DNA of 64,000 bases from assembly GCF_000711825.1 (NCBI RefSeq), contig NZ_JONJ01000008.1:62001-126000 (forward strand), given 5' to 3'. The position numbers and the translations under genes were made by a program. How positions within the stretch are numbered: the first letter of the stretch is position 1; each line of letters starts with the position of its first letter. A model generated the notes under the pieces. The model was not told the DNA's origin. It did no database searches and was given only the letters and a program-made list of their open reading frames with translations. The stretch is from [Clostridium] aminophilum DSM 10710 (GTDB taxonomy: Bacteria > Bacillota > Clostridia > Lachnospirales > Lachnospiraceae). This document shows, in pieces, positions 44,918 through 54,524 of the stretch.

Positions 44918-46902
44918 ACGCAATCGTACATAGAATCAAAATTTTTCCGATATGGGTGAAAATACCGGCAGTTCTTCTTCTGGTATTTCTGCTCGGACTG
45001 GGGGCGGAGTATGGTTTCCGGCTCCCGGCGATCCGGGCGGCAGCAGTTCATGGAACCGGCGCCGCAATTGATCCAGCGGCGGCAGAACTCTCCGGCGGCT
45101 TTGACCGGAGGGACGGAGTCATCGGTCTATCGGGGGAGAGCGGAACGATTCGCATCCCGCTGGACGGAAGCTATATTTCCGACTTTGTCTACTCTTATCG
45201 CTATGATGGCCTGATGAACGCGTCCGTGCGGATCGGGACGAAGAACCTCTATGGGGAGACCCGGGAAAAGGAAGCGGTGGAACGGATCGACCGGAATATG
45301 TCGGTTCTGCCGGAATCCCATATTCCGGTAAACGGAAATGCAGACTGGGCGGAAATCACCGTGACCCGGGACGGTCTCGACGAGGCCGGGCTTTCCCACA
45401 TGAATTTCCGTGATATGACACTGGAGATGACCGGCTTCCGAACGGAAGTGAACACCGGCATCAATCCGTACCGGCTGGCGTTCTGCTGGAGTGTGCTTCT
45501 CCTTCTTGCGGGCGCAGTTTTTGCGCGGAACCTGTTCTTCGGACGGATGGAGACCGGATTTCTCGTGACGGCACTTCTTCTGGGCACACTGCTCTCGGTC
45601 TCGCTTCCGGCCAACAAGATCGGCTGGGACGAAGAGGTACATTTTCGTCAGGCATTCTGGCTTGCCAATTACCGTCAGCCGGTGGATGTGACGCAGGCGG
45701 TGATGAACGAGTTTATCACCGGGATGGACACCTGGCCGTATAATCAGCCCGGAAGCCGCGATGAGCAGAACATGCTCGAAGACTATCTGGACACGAATGC
45801 CCGGACCGTCGGCGGAGAGCACCACTGGAGCACGGACCTCAACTGGACGACGGTCACCGGCTATGCCGGCGAGGGGCTGTTTCTGAAGATCGGAGAGATC
45901 CTGAAGCTGCCGTTTTCGGCGCTGTTCCGGTTGGGGCGCCTCGGAAATCTCTATGTCTATATTCTGGTGATGGCACTTGCCATCCGGATCACGCCGGTGG
46001 GAAAGCCGATTCTGGCATTTCTGGGACTGATGCCCGAGCCGCTTTTTCTGGCCGGTGTCTACTCCTACGATCCGACAGTCACCGCTTTTCTCTGCCTGTT
46101 CTTTGCGATGCTTCTTCGCGTCTGGGCGGACCCGGAGCAGAAGATGACCTGGCTCCGGTATGCGGAAATGCTGCTGGTCTTTGCCTGGGGCTGCCGGATC
46201 AAGGCCGTTTACGCCCCGCTTCTTCTCATGGGACTTCTGATTCCGAAGGAGCGGTTCCGGAGCGAAAGGGAGCGGAGAATCATGCGCGCAGGTTTTGTTC
46301 TGGCAACGGTTCTGCTTATGGCATCCTTTGTCCTTCCGGTGGTATTTGCACCGCGGGATGTGGGCGATACGAGAGGCGTGGAGACCAGCGAGAAGGGACA
46401 GATGGCCTACATCTTCGGACAGCCGCTTTCCTATGCGCTGATCCTTGCGCAGAATATGATCCGCACGCTTCCGGCCTATGTCCTCGGCGAGGAATCGCTG
46501 GGACAGCTCGGACATCCGCTTCCGGCGGCATTTCCATGGATCTTCTATGCCGGAAGCCTCTGGATGATCCTGACCGGGAACCGGGAGGCTGTCAAAATGA
46601 CGCCGGCCGGTCTGTTCAACCGGAAATCCCGACTCTGGATGTTTCTTCTGATTGCCGGGACTGCCGTGCTGATCTGGACGTCGATGTACATCGCGTTTAC
46701 GACACCGGGAAATACTTATATTGACGGAGTGCAGGGCCGGTATTATCTGCCGCTCCTGTTCCCGCTGTGGCTGATCATGGTGCCGTCCTTTATCCGGATC
46801 CGGATGAGTGAGCGGATGCAGAATGGGATCACGCTTCTTCTTTCCGGCGGAATCCTGACTGTGGTCTGGTTTGCGCAGGTGTATCTGTCTTTCTGCCGGT
46901 AG
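44914..46902 (+). CDS. DUF2142 multi-pass membrane protein
   Basis: A 662-residue membrane protein of the DUF2142 family, predicted GT-C type glycosyltransferases acting on lipid-linked sugars outside the membrane. One N-terminal helix is followed by an extracellular beta-rich region of about 150 residues, then about 11 transmembrane helices. Family hallmarks are the loop IGWDEEVHFRQAFW after the second helix with its acidic pair, GVYSYDPTVT, and the C-terminal GVQGRYYLPLLFPLWL. ATG 44914 overlaps the preceding stop by 4 bases. It ends the coupled surface cassette and is followed by short 20-nt repeats. Confidence 0.85.
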   Translation: MNAIVHRIKIFPIWVKIPAVLLLVFLLGLGAEYGFRLPAIRAAAVHGTGAAIDPAAAELSGGFDRRDGVIGLSGESGTIRIPLDGSYISDFVYSYRYDGLMNASVRIGTKNLYGETREKEAVERIDRNMSVLPESHIPVNGNADWAEITVTRDGLDEAGLSHMNFRDMTLEMTGFRTEVNTGINPYRLAFCWSVLLLLAGAVFARNLFFGRMETGFLVTALLLGTLLSVSLPANKIGWDEEVHFRQAFWLANYRQPVDVTQAVMNEFITGMDTWPYNQPGSRDEQNMLEDYLDTNARTVGGEHHWSTDLNWTTVTGYAGEGLFLKIGEILKLPFSALFRLGRLGNLYVYILVMALAIRITPVGKPILAFLGLMPEPLFLAGVYSYDPTVTAFLCLFFAMLLRVWADPEQKMTWLRYAEMLLVFAWGCRIKAVYAPLLLMGLLIPKERFRSERERRIMRAGFVLATVLLMASFVLPVVFAPRDVGDTRGVETSEKGQMAYIFGQPLSYALILAQNMIRTLPAYVLGEESLGQLGHPLPAAFPWIFYAGSLWMILTGNREAVKMTPAGLFNRKSRLWMFLLIAGTAVLIWTSMYIAFTTPGNTYIDGVQGRYYLPLLFPLWLIMVPSFIRIRMSERMQNGITLLLSGGILTVVWFAQVYLSFCR

Positions 46903-46960
46903 AATTCCGGGATGAACGGAAGAATTCCGGGACGAACGGAATCTGCCGGACGATGAACGC
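46901..46960 (+). repeat. Short 20-nt tandem repeat
   Basis: AGAATTCCGGGAYGAACGGA occurs twice in a row (46901-46920 and 46921-46940) and a third unit is degenerate. It begins on the last base pairs of the DUF2142 stop region. Confidence 0.7.
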
Positions 46961-47069
46961 ATGGAGTACAGCGCATATGTTCGGCATAATATTGTATAAT
47001 TATAGTGTTGCGGAAAGAACAGTGGTTGGATCATTTCCGATCAGAGAAAAGAAACAGGAGGCGTGAGAA

Positions 47070-48272
47070 ATGCAGAAATTTGTTTATTATGCACCGACTG
47101 AGATTGTGTTCGGACAGGATACGGAACTTCAGACAGCGGGACTGGTGAAAAAGTACGGCGGAAACCGTGTCGTTCTCATCTACGGCGGAAAATCCGCAGT
47201 GAAGAGCGGTCTGATCGGACGTGTGGAAGAGAACCTGAAAGGGGAAGGGCTGGAAGTGCTCTCCTGCGGCGGCGTTGTGCCGAATCCGCTTCTCTCCAAA
47301 GCGCGTGAAATCGCAAAGGCGGCCGTGGAATTCAAAGCGGACTTTGTTCTGGCGGTCGGCGGCGGAAGCGTGATCGATACCGCAAAGGCAGTGGCGCTCG
47401 TTCTCGCGGCTCCGGAACATGATGTATGGGATTTCTGGAGCAAAAAGGCTCCGCTGGATAAGGCAGCTCCGCTCGGAAGCATCCTGACCATTTCGGCAGC
47501 AGGTTCCGAGACCAGCAATTCCACCGTTCTTACAAAGGACGACAAGACACCGCCGACCAAGAGGGGAATCAACAGCGATTCGTTCCGCTGCCGCTTCACG
47601 ATCATGAACCCGGATTTGACGATGACGCTTCCGGTATGGCAGATCGGCGCCGGCGCCGCGGACATTTTCATGCACACGTCCGAGCGCTATTTTGCGAAGA
47701 TTCTTGGCAATCACCTGACCGATGAGATCGCGGAGGGACTGTTCCGTGACATTATCAAATACGGTCCGATCGGCGTGAAGGATCCGAGGAACTACGAGGC
47801 GATGAGCGAGATCATGTGGTGCGGCAGCGTATCGCATGTCGGTCTCACCGGTATCGGAGCGAAGGGAGACACCGCGCGCGAGGGAGACTGGGCGTGCCAT
47901 CAGCTGGGCATGGCGATCTCCGCACTCTACGATTCCACGCACGGAGCGACGCTCTCCGCAGTCTGGGCTTCCTGGGCGAGATACGTGAAATCTCAGAATC
48001 TGCCGCGTTTTGCGGAGTTTGCCCGCAAGGTGTACGGCATCGCGGAGACAGATGATGAGAAAGCTGCGGACGAGGGAATTCAGAGAACCAATGAATTTTT
48101 CCGGAGCCTTGGCATGCCGCTGACCATTACCGAGCTTCTCGGACACGAGCCGACCGATGAAGAGCTTACAAAGCTTGCGGATGAGTGTTCCTACGATCAC
48201 ACGAGAAGCATCGGAAGCTTTAAGACGCTGGACTATGATGACATTCTGGCGATTTACCGGATGGCAAAGTGA
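47070..48272 (+). CDS. Iron-containing alcohol dehydrogenase (butanol-dehydrogenase type)
   Basis: A group III metal-dependent alcohol dehydrogenase, 400 residues, that reduces aldehydes with NAD(P)H as in butanol dehydrogenases BdhA/YqhD. The nucleotide-binding motif AVGGGSVIDTAKAVA is near residue 90. Metal-ligand positions are visible in GAADIFMHTSE (Asp and His), DWACHQLGMA and DSTHGATLS. Start ATG 47070 follows AGGAGG by 8 bases. A TATAAT at 46995-47000 may be the -10 box of its promoter, but no good -35 is present. It is a single-gene unit in a fermentative context; the natural substrate cannot be read from sequence. Confidence 0.93.
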   Translation: MQKFVYYAPTEIVFGQDTELQTAGLVKKYGGNRVVLIYGGKSAVKSGLIGRVEENLKGEGLEVLSCGGVVPNPLLSKAREIAKAAVEFKADFVLAVGGGSVIDTAKAVALVLAAPEHDVWDFWSKKAPLDKAAPLGSILTISAAGSETSNSTVLTKDDKTPPTKRGINSDSFRCRFTIMNPDLTMTLPVWQIGAGAADIFMHTSERYFAKILGNHLTDEIAEGLFRDIIKYGPIGVKDPRNYEAMSEIMWCGSVSHVGLTGIGAKGDTAREGDWACHQLGMAISALYDSTHGATLSAVWASWARYVKSQNLPRFAEFARKVYGIAETDDEKAADEGIQRTNEFFRSLGMPLTITELLGHEPTDEELTKLADECSYDHTRSIGSFKTLDYDDILAIYRMAK

Positions 48273-48540
48273 GATCGCAGATCACGACCGACGGCCGGTT
48301 CCGGTGACAAAAAACGCTTGCGAAAAGCGTATCCATGATGTATCCTATCAGACATACGACAACAGATTAGCACGTTAACATGATAAAGCAAAAGAGAAAA
48401 GCGGAAGGTGAGGCCGGATACTGCGGTTTTCACCGGCGATCAGACGCAGATCGGACTGCCGGAAATGTTCCGCGGCTGTCTTTTAGCGATCGGGATACGT
48501 GTATAATGAATGGAATAGCAGGAATCGAAAGGGAGCAGAC

Positions 48541-49812
48541 ATGGAATATCTGAAGAAGCCGGCGGTACGACCGGAGGAAGAGACCGAGAAGAAAGTCGCG
48601 GACGTAGCGGCGATCATCGCCGGAGTCCGAAAGAACGGAGATGAGGCGGTCCGCGCCTGCAATACGAAGTTTGACGGCAACACCCGTGAACTGTTTCGGG
48701 TTTCCCGGGAAGAGATTGATGCCGCTCGCGCGAAAATGACGCCGGAAGAGATCTCGGATCTCGAGGCGGCAGCGAAAAATATCCGGGAATTCGCGAAAGC
48801 GCAGTTGGACTGCGTGAAGCCGCTTGACGGCGTCTCCGTCATTCCCGGAGCCCGTCTCGGTCACCGCGTCATTCCGCTTGCTTCCTGTGGATGTTATGTT
48901 CCGGGCGGTTCTTATCCGCTGTTTTCCACTGCGCTGATGCTGGTTGTCCCGGCGAAGGTTGCCGGTGTCCGGCGGGTGGTAGCCGTTTCACCGACCGTTA
49001 AGGGAACGACGGAGATCGATTACCGGACGCTCGCGGCGATGGATATCGCCGGCGCGGATGAGATCTATGCGATCGGCGGCGTTCAGGCGATCGCGGCTCT
49101 CGCCTACGGAACGGATCAGGTGAAGGCGGTGGACAAGATTGTCGGACCGGGCAATCAGTATGTTGCGGAGGCGAAGCGCCAGTGCTTCGGCCAGGTCGGC
49201 ATTGACTTTGTTGCAGGCCCCTCGGAAGTGCTTGCGATTGCGGATGAATCCGCCGATCCGGAGATCCTTGCCGCAGATATGCTGGCGCAGTCCGAGCACG
49301 ACCGCCTTGCGAAGGGGATTCTTGTGACGACGAGCCGAAAACTCGGCGAGGATGTGATGGCAGCCGTGGAGCGGCAGCTGAAAGCACTGTCCACGGCGGA
49401 TATAGCGGCGGACTCCTGGCACACCTACGGAGAAGTGATTCTGGCGGAGTCGCTCGAGGAGGCGTGTACGATCTCTGATGAGATTGCGCCGGAACACCTG
49501 GAGATCTGCGTAAGAGAAGAGGATCTTGAACCGGCGGAGGCGATGCTGACGAATTTCGGATCTCTCTTCATCGGACAGGAAACCGGAGAAGTCTTTGGCG
49601 ATTACGCGTCCGGAACGAATCACTCTCTTCCGACGATGCGCGCGTCCCGCTATACCGGCGGCGTGTGGGTCGGTACTTTCCTGAAGGTCTGCTCCTTCCA
49701 GCGGTATAACCGGGAGGCAATGATGGCGGTTGCTCCCCTCGTTTCCCGGATGGCGAACGGGGAGGGGCTGATGGCGCACAAAAATGCGGCCGATATCCGG
49801 ATGAAGCGATGA
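48541..49812 (+). CDS. hisD: Histidinol dehydrogenase
   Basis: Zinc enzyme that oxidises L-histidinol to histidine in two steps, 423 residues. Residues known from E. coli HisD are all present: zinc ligands in MLAQSEHD (Gln, His), GDYASGTNHSLPT (Asp) and LMAHKNAADIR (His), and the catalytic pair in EIAPEHLE. The dinucleotide region KIVGPGNQYVAEAKR is normal. ATG 48541 follows AAAGGGAG; a longer in-frame start at 48499 overlaps a TATAAT box (48502-48507). No other his genes are near, so it may be the biosynthetic enzyme outside its operon or a HisD-like dehydrogenase of another polyol; the full set of active-site residues favours the former. Confidence 0.88.
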   Translation: MEYLKKPAVRPEEETEKKVADVAAIIAGVRKNGDEAVRACNTKFDGNTRELFRVSREEIDAARAKMTPEEISDLEAAAKNIREFAKAQLDCVKPLDGVSVIPGARLGHRVIPLASCGCYVPGGSYPLFSTALMLVVPAKVAGVRRVVAVSPTVKGTTEIDYRTLAAMDIAGADEIYAIGGVQAIAALAYGTDQVKAVDKIVGPGNQYVAEAKRQCFGQVGIDFVAGPSEVLAIADESADPEILAADMLAQSEHDRLAKGILVTTSRKLGEDVMAAVERQLKALSTADIAADSWHTYGEVILAESLEEACTISDEIAPEHLEICVREEDLEPAEAMLTNFGSLFIGQETGEVFGDYASGTNHSLPTMRASRYTGGVWVGTFLKVCSFQRYNREAMMAVAPLVSRMANGEGLMAHKNAADIRMKR

Positions 49813-49872
49813 TCGGAAATGGTTTGTCCTGCGGATGGATTTCAGATAATTTATAATATGTTTTGCGACAGT

Positions 49873-49919
49873 CAACGAGTCAGGGTCTCATGCGATTATG
49901 GACCCCGGCTCGTTGTTTG
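49873..49919. terminator. Terminator after hisD
   Basis: CAACGAGTCAGGGTC (49873-49887) pairs with GACCCCGGCTCGTTG (49901-49915) with one wobble and one mismatch; TTTGTT follows. Confidence 0.8.
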
Positions 49920-50033
49920 TTGTGACCGAAAAAATTAAAAATGATAATTTCTGCAAAGTGGAATACAATGGTGTTAAGGCGTGAAAACCGGAAAAACACA
50001 AAGAACTATAACTGACAGGGAGGACATGACAGA

Positions 50034-51194
50034 ATGAAACTGCTTCATTTGGGGGACCTTCATCTCGGGAAGTCCCTCGGGGATTTTGACCTGACAGAGG
50101 ATCAGAAATATATCCTTGATCAGATCCGGAAACTGGTGGAGAAAGAGAAAATTGACGCCGTTCTGATCGCTGGGGATGTCTATGACAAATCGATTCCCAG
50201 CGAGGCCGCGACAAGACTTCTGGACCGGTTTCTGAGTGAACTGTCCTCTCAGGGCGTGAAAACGTACATGATCAGCGGTAACCATGACTCCGACGACCGG
50301 CTGAACTTTGGAAGCACACTGTTTGAGAAGAACAGGGTATTTATCTATTCGGTGTTTGACGGCCATCTCCGGAAATATGTTCTGAATGACGGTGACACGG
50401 AGGTGAACATTTACCTTCTCCCGTTTGTAAAAGCATCGCAGGTAAGGCATTATTATCCGGAGGCAAAGATCGAGAATTACGAGGACGCTGTGAGGACGAT
50501 TCTCGCGGACGCTGACATTGACCGGACGAAAAAGAATGTACTCATCGCACATCAGTTTGTCGCGGGGAAAGGGAACGATCCGGTACTGGGCGGCTCGGAA
50601 GGCATGGGAACGCAGAGCGTAGGCCTTGTGGAGCGGATCGGTTTTGACCTGTTTGACGCATTTGACTATGTCGCTCTCGGGCATATTCACTCGCCGCAGC
50701 AGGTGGGGAGGGCCGAGGTGCGTTATTCCGGTTCGCCGTTAAAATACTCTCTGAGTGAAGTGAACAACGAAAAGTCGGTTCCGGTTATCACGGTCGATTC
50801 CCGGAGCGGTGTGACCGTGGAATGCATTCCGTTAAAGCCGCTTCGCGATCTGCGCCATATCAAAGGGACGAGAAACGACCTTCTGAAGAAGGAAAATGTG
50901 ACCGATCCGGACGATTACCTCTATGTGACACTGACGGACGAAGAGTTTGTCACCGATGCGATGGGAATCTTTCAGCAGATCTATCCCCACACGGTAAAGA
51001 TTGATTATGACAACTCGCATACAAGGGAGATCGAACAGGTTGACATCTCGCAGATCGCGGAAAACCGGTCTTTCGAAGATCTGATCCGGGATTTCTACCG
51101 CCAGATGTACAACGACAGGGAGATCAGCGCCGCGGAAATGGATATGATGCGGACAGTCGCAAGAGAGGCAGGTGTATTGCATGAAGCCGATTAA
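50034..51194 (+). CDS. sbcD: SbcD exonuclease subunit
   Basis: Mre11-type metallophosphoesterase subunit of the SbcCD nuclease, which opens DNA hairpins and processes double-strand breaks; 386 residues. The five phosphoesterase motifs are visible: GDLHLG (residues 7-12), GDVYD, SGNHDS, AHQFV and GHIH. The C-terminal capping domain begins near residue 280. Start ATG 50034 has GGGAGG upstream. The stop lies 14 bases inside sbcC, the usual translational coupling. Confidence 0.95.
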   Translation: MKLLHLGDLHLGKSLGDFDLTEDQKYILDQIRKLVEKEKIDAVLIAGDVYDKSIPSEAATRLLDRFLSELSSQGVKTYMISGNHDSDDRLNFGSTLFEKNRVFIYSVFDGHLRKYVLNDGDTEVNIYLLPFVKASQVRHYYPEAKIENYEDAVRTILADADIDRTKKNVLIAHQFVAGKGNDPVLGGSEGMGTQSVGLVERIGFDLFDAFDYVALGHIHSPQQVGRAEVRYSGSPLKYSLSEVNNEKSVPVITVDSRSGVTVECIPLKPLRDLRHIKGTRNDLLKKENVTDPDDYLYVTLTDEEFVTDAMGIFQQIYPHTVKIDYDNSHTREIEQVDISQIAENRSFEDLIRDFYRQMYNDREISAAEMDMMRTVAREAGVLHEAD

Positions 51195-54100
51195 GCTGAT
51201 TATGAGCGCATTCGGGCCCTATGCGGGCGAAATGCCGCCGATCGATTTTACGAACTTTGAGGAGAAAGGTCTGTTTCTGATCTCCGGGGACACCGGAGCC
51301 GGAAAAACCACAATTTTTGACGCGATCATCTATGCGCTGTATGGGGATACCAGCGGTTCTTACCGTGGTGTCAAAAACCTGCGAAGCGAGTACGCAAAAG
51401 AGGATGTGAAGAGTTATGTGGAATTCTATTTTTCGCACCAGGGAAAGGAATATCATATCCGCCGCGAGCCGTCCTATGAGCGGATCAATCGAAACGGGAA
51501 AATCACGGAAGAACCGGAGAAGGTGACCTTCTATTATCCGGACGGAAGCACCGTGGAGGGGAGCCGGAATGTCGATGGATTAAAAAGCGATCCGGGGATT
51601 GTGCGCGGGCTCCTTCATATCGACAAGGATCAGTTTAAGCAGATCGCGATGATCGCACAGGGGGAATTCTGGTCTCTTCTGAACGCAAAGACTGACGACC
51701 GGACGAGGATTCTCCGGACGATTTTCCGGACAAGCGGTTACAACAGCATGGAGTATAAGCTGAAAGAACGGCAGGATGAAAGCGGAAGAAAGAAGACGAA
51801 GATCGAGGACAGCATTGTCCAGTATTTTCACGACGTGAAAGCCGATCCGGAAGACGGTCGGGCGGAGGAACTGGCGCTTCTTCAGGAACGGGCTGAGAAA
51901 TCCGGAAGCGTGTGGAATCTGGACGAGATGACGGGACTTCTGAAACAGCTGATCGAGTCGGATCGGGAAAGAAAACAGGACGCGGACGAAAAGCAGAAGG
52001 AAGCGGATCAGCTTCTCAATGCCAGCCGGGTGGAGCTCGCGACCGCGGAGGACAATAACAGGGATCTGCGCAGATGTGAGGAACTGAAGAAGAAAGAAGC
52101 GGAACTGGCCGGAAGAAAAGAAGAAATCGATCGAAAAGAGACGGTTCTTACAAGACAAAAGCTGGCATCCCGGGAATGCAACCAGTTCTATCTGTCCTGG
52201 AAGGAGAAGGAAGCTTCGGTTCAGCGGCTGGAACGACAGGCGGAGGAGAAGACCGAAGCGGTAAAAGCGGCATCGGAACGAGCGGAGGACGCGAAGCGAG
52301 CGTTGGAAGCGGCGGAGAGAGAGCGGCCGGATGCGGACCGGCTCCAAAAACAGGCAGAGAAGATTCGGGATGAGGAGAAAAATTATCAGAGAAGAGATGC
52401 GCTGGCCGGAGAAATCGCGGAACTGAAGAAAAAAGCGGCCGGATTTGCCGGTACAGAGAAGGATCTGAGTGACCGGGATAATGCGCTGAAGGAGAAAATC
52501 AGCGCTCTTCAGGACAGACAGAAGAAACTCAGAGAAACTCCGGAAAAACTTGCAAAGGCAGAGGGAGAGGAAGAAAAACTCCGGAGTCTTTGCACGGACA
52601 TCCGGGAGATTCTGGACTGTAAAATTCCGGCCTGGGAGTTAAAACAGAAAGTCCGGAAAGAGAAGCAGGACGCATTTTCCAGAGCGTTTGCGGAATTTGA
52701 AGCGGCAAATCAGAAGCGGATCGAGGCGGAGAAGATTCTGGACTCATGCCGGGCGGGAATTCTGGCGCAGACACTGGAGGAAGGAAAAAAATGTCCGGTC
52801 TGCGGGTCCACACACCATCCGGATCCGGCTGTAATGCCGGAGAAAGCCGTTACCGAGGAGGAATTCAGGAAGCGGAAGCGCGAGGAGGAACGCTGTCAGG
52901 AGAAGAAAAATGCCGCCAATGCCGCGGCAGAAGCGTCCAATTCCGCACTCGAACAGTATGAGGAGCAGCTCCGGAGCGATATGCTTCGGTGTCTGGAGAA
53001 TCCGGTCATCGGGATGGAAAACCGTACCGGCGGACCGGAGGAACTCCGGAGAGAGATCGGGCAGGCGGAGACTCTTCTGGCGGAAAAGATACAGGAAAAT
53101 CAGAAAGAACAGTCCCGGCTGACAAGAGACCGTGCCGCGCTCAAAAAGGCGGAAAACGATCTGGACCAGGCCCAAAACGAAGAAACAGAGGCACTCGAAA
53201 GGGATAAGAAGCTTTTCGCGGAGACAAAGCAGGAGACAGAGCGGGAACTGGTTGCCCGACAGGCGGAGTACCGGACGCTGGAGGATCTGAGCTTTGAGAC
53301 CTGGGAGGCGGCGGAGGCAAAGCTCCGGGCCGCGCAGGAGAAGGAGACGGCGATCCGAAGCCGGTTGGAGGCGGCCGGTCAGGAGACGAAGACGGCGGAC
53401 GAGCATCTCGCCGCGGAGAAGGCGTCTCTCCGAACGATCGAAGAGAATCGGGAAAAGGAACGGAGAGAGGAAAAAGAAAGAGGAGAGAAACTGGACGAGG
53501 CGATCCGGAAGAACGGATTTTTGTCGGTGGATGAACTGCTGGAATTTGTCCGGACAGAGGACGAGATCTCCGCAGCGGATCAGGAGATCGAGGACTACCG
53601 GCAGGATGTTCACGTCAACCGGCAGCAGCTGGCGGATGCGGAAGAACGTGCCCGGGGAAAAGTCCTCATCGATGTGGAGGCGCTGAACGAGAGGTGCATC
53701 CGGCAGGAAAGTGCCGCGGCGGCAAGTCGCAGTGCCGTGAATGAGATTGCGAACCGACTGCAGAACAATCAGGAAAAACTGGAGAGAATGGAAGCACAGG
53801 CGCCGGAACTGGAGAAGGCGAAAAAAGAGAATGACATCTGTGTGAGATTATACAATCTGGTCAGGGGAACGACCGGAAACGGAAAGATCACACTGGAGCA
53901 GTTTATTCAGGCCGCCGGCTTCGACGGAATCATTGCGGCGGCAAACCGCCGGCTCCGCCCGATGAGTGACGGGCAGTTTGAACTGTTCCGTCAGGATAAG
54001 CTCGGAAAGAAAAGCAATACCTTCCTCGATCTGGGGGTTCATGATAACTTTACGGGACATGATCGTCCGGTGGGGAGTCTCTCCGGTGGCGAGAGCTTTA

Positions 54101-54375
54101 AAGCATCGCTGAGTCTGGCACTCGGCCTCTCCGATACCGTGTCGATGAGCAGCGGCGGTGTTCAGATGGACGCGCTCTTTATCGACGAGGGATTCGGAAC
54201 GCTGGACCGGAATTCGATTGAGAATGCGATGGACATCCTGATCAATCTTTCCGGGAAGAATAAGCTGGTCGGCGTCATCAGCCACCGTGAAGAACTGATG
54301 GAGAGTATTCCGCAGCAGATCCATGTCACGAAAGACAGGGACGGAAGTCACATTAAAACGGAACGCGGAATCTGA
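51181..54375 (+). CDS. sbcC: SbcC ATPase subunit
   Basis: Rad50-like SMC-type ATPase of SbcCD, 1064 residues. The N-terminal Walker A GDTGAGKTT is at about residues 36-44. Two long coiled-coil arms, rich in Glu, Lys, Arg and Ala, flank the zinc hook CPVCGSTHHP at residues 538-547. The C-terminal half has the ABC signature LSGGESFKASLSLALGL near residue 967 and Walker B DALFIDEGFGTLD. ATG 51181 is chosen; a GTG at 51172 is also in frame. It overlaps sbcD by 14 bases. No clear terminator was found before the glycosyltransferase cluster, but a new promoter is present there. Confidence 0.95.
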   Translation: MKPIKLIMSAFGPYAGEMPPIDFTNFEEKGLFLISGDTGAGKTTIFDAIIYALYGDTSGSYRGVKNLRSEYAKEDVKSYVEFYFSHQGKEYHIRREPSYERINRNGKITEEPEKVTFYYPDGSTVEGSRNVDGLKSDPGIVRGLLHIDKDQFKQIAMIAQGEFWSLLNAKTDDRTRILRTIFRTSGYNSMEYKLKERQDESGRKKTKIEDSIVQYFHDVKADPEDGRAEELALLQERAEKSGSVWNLDEMTGLLKQLIESDRERKQDADEKQKEADQLLNASRVELATAEDNNRDLRRCEELKKKEAELAGRKEEIDRKETVLTRQKLASRECNQFYLSWKEKEASVQRLERQAEEKTEAVKAASERAEDAKRALEAAERERPDADRLQKQAEKIRDEEKNYQRRDALAGEIAELKKKAAGFAGTEKDLSDRDNALKEKISALQDRQKKLRETPEKLAKAEGEEEKLRSLCTDIREILDCKIPAWELKQKVRKEKQDAFSRAFAEFEAANQKRIEAEKILDSCRAGILAQTLEEGKKCPVCGSTHHPDPAVMPEKAVTEEEFRKRKREEERCQEKKNAANAAAEASNSALEQYEEQLRSDMLRCLENPVIGMENRTGGPEELRREIGQAETLLAEKIQENQKEQSRLTRDRAALKKAENDLDQAQNEETEALERDKKLFAETKQETERELVARQAEYRTLEDLSFETWEAAEAKLRAAQEKETAIRSRLEAAGQETKTADEHLAAEKASLRTIEENREKERREEKERGEKLDEAIRKNGFLSVDELLEFVRTEDEISAADQEIEDYRQDVHVNRQQLADAEERARGKVLIDVEALNERCIRQESAAAASRSAVNEIANRLQNNQEKLERMEAQAPELEKAKKENDICVRLYNLVRGTTGNGKITLEQFIQAAGFDGIIAAANRRLRPMSDGQFELFRQDKLGKKSNTFLDLGVHDNFTGHDRPVGSLSGGESFKASLSLALGLSDTVSMSSGGVQMDALFIDEGFGTLDRNSIENAMDILINLSGKNKLVGVISHREELMESIPQQIHVTKDRDGSHIKTERGI

Positions 54376-54424
54376 CGGAAAAAAACATTCCATTATCTTC
54401 CGGCATCCGGGAGGACAGTTCAAA

Positions 54425-54453
54425 GTGACTATCCTCTGTATCTGTGGTAGAAT
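54425..54453 (+). promoter_or_regulatory. Promoter of the glycan cluster
   Basis: GTGACT (54425-54430), 17 bases, TAGAAT (54448-54453), about 70 bases before the first glycosyltransferase gene. Confidence 0.55.
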
Positions 54454-54465
54454 ATCACAGAGTAT

Positions 54466-54483
54466 GTCCGCTTGCGGACTTTG
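54466..54483. repeat. Composite repeat ending only (module D)
   Basis: GTCCGCTTGCGGACTTTG, identical to the last 18 bases of copy 5, occurs alone in the leader after the promoter. It forms a GTCCGC/GCGGAC hairpin. Confidence 0.6.
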
Positions 54484-54524
54484 TTAACAGAAGCAGCAGA
54501 AGACACAGAAAAGGGAGGTCAGTC

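Noticed and set aside
48314-48330. Hairpin ACGCTT-GCGAAA-type that looks like a minus-strand terminator
   Set aside because: No minus-strand gene ends there and there is no T-tract on the plus strand; probably chance or a remnant.
48374-48550. A frame of about 55 codons overlapping the hisD start
   Set aside because: No ribosome site, runs through the hisD promoter, and composition is unlike real genes nearby.
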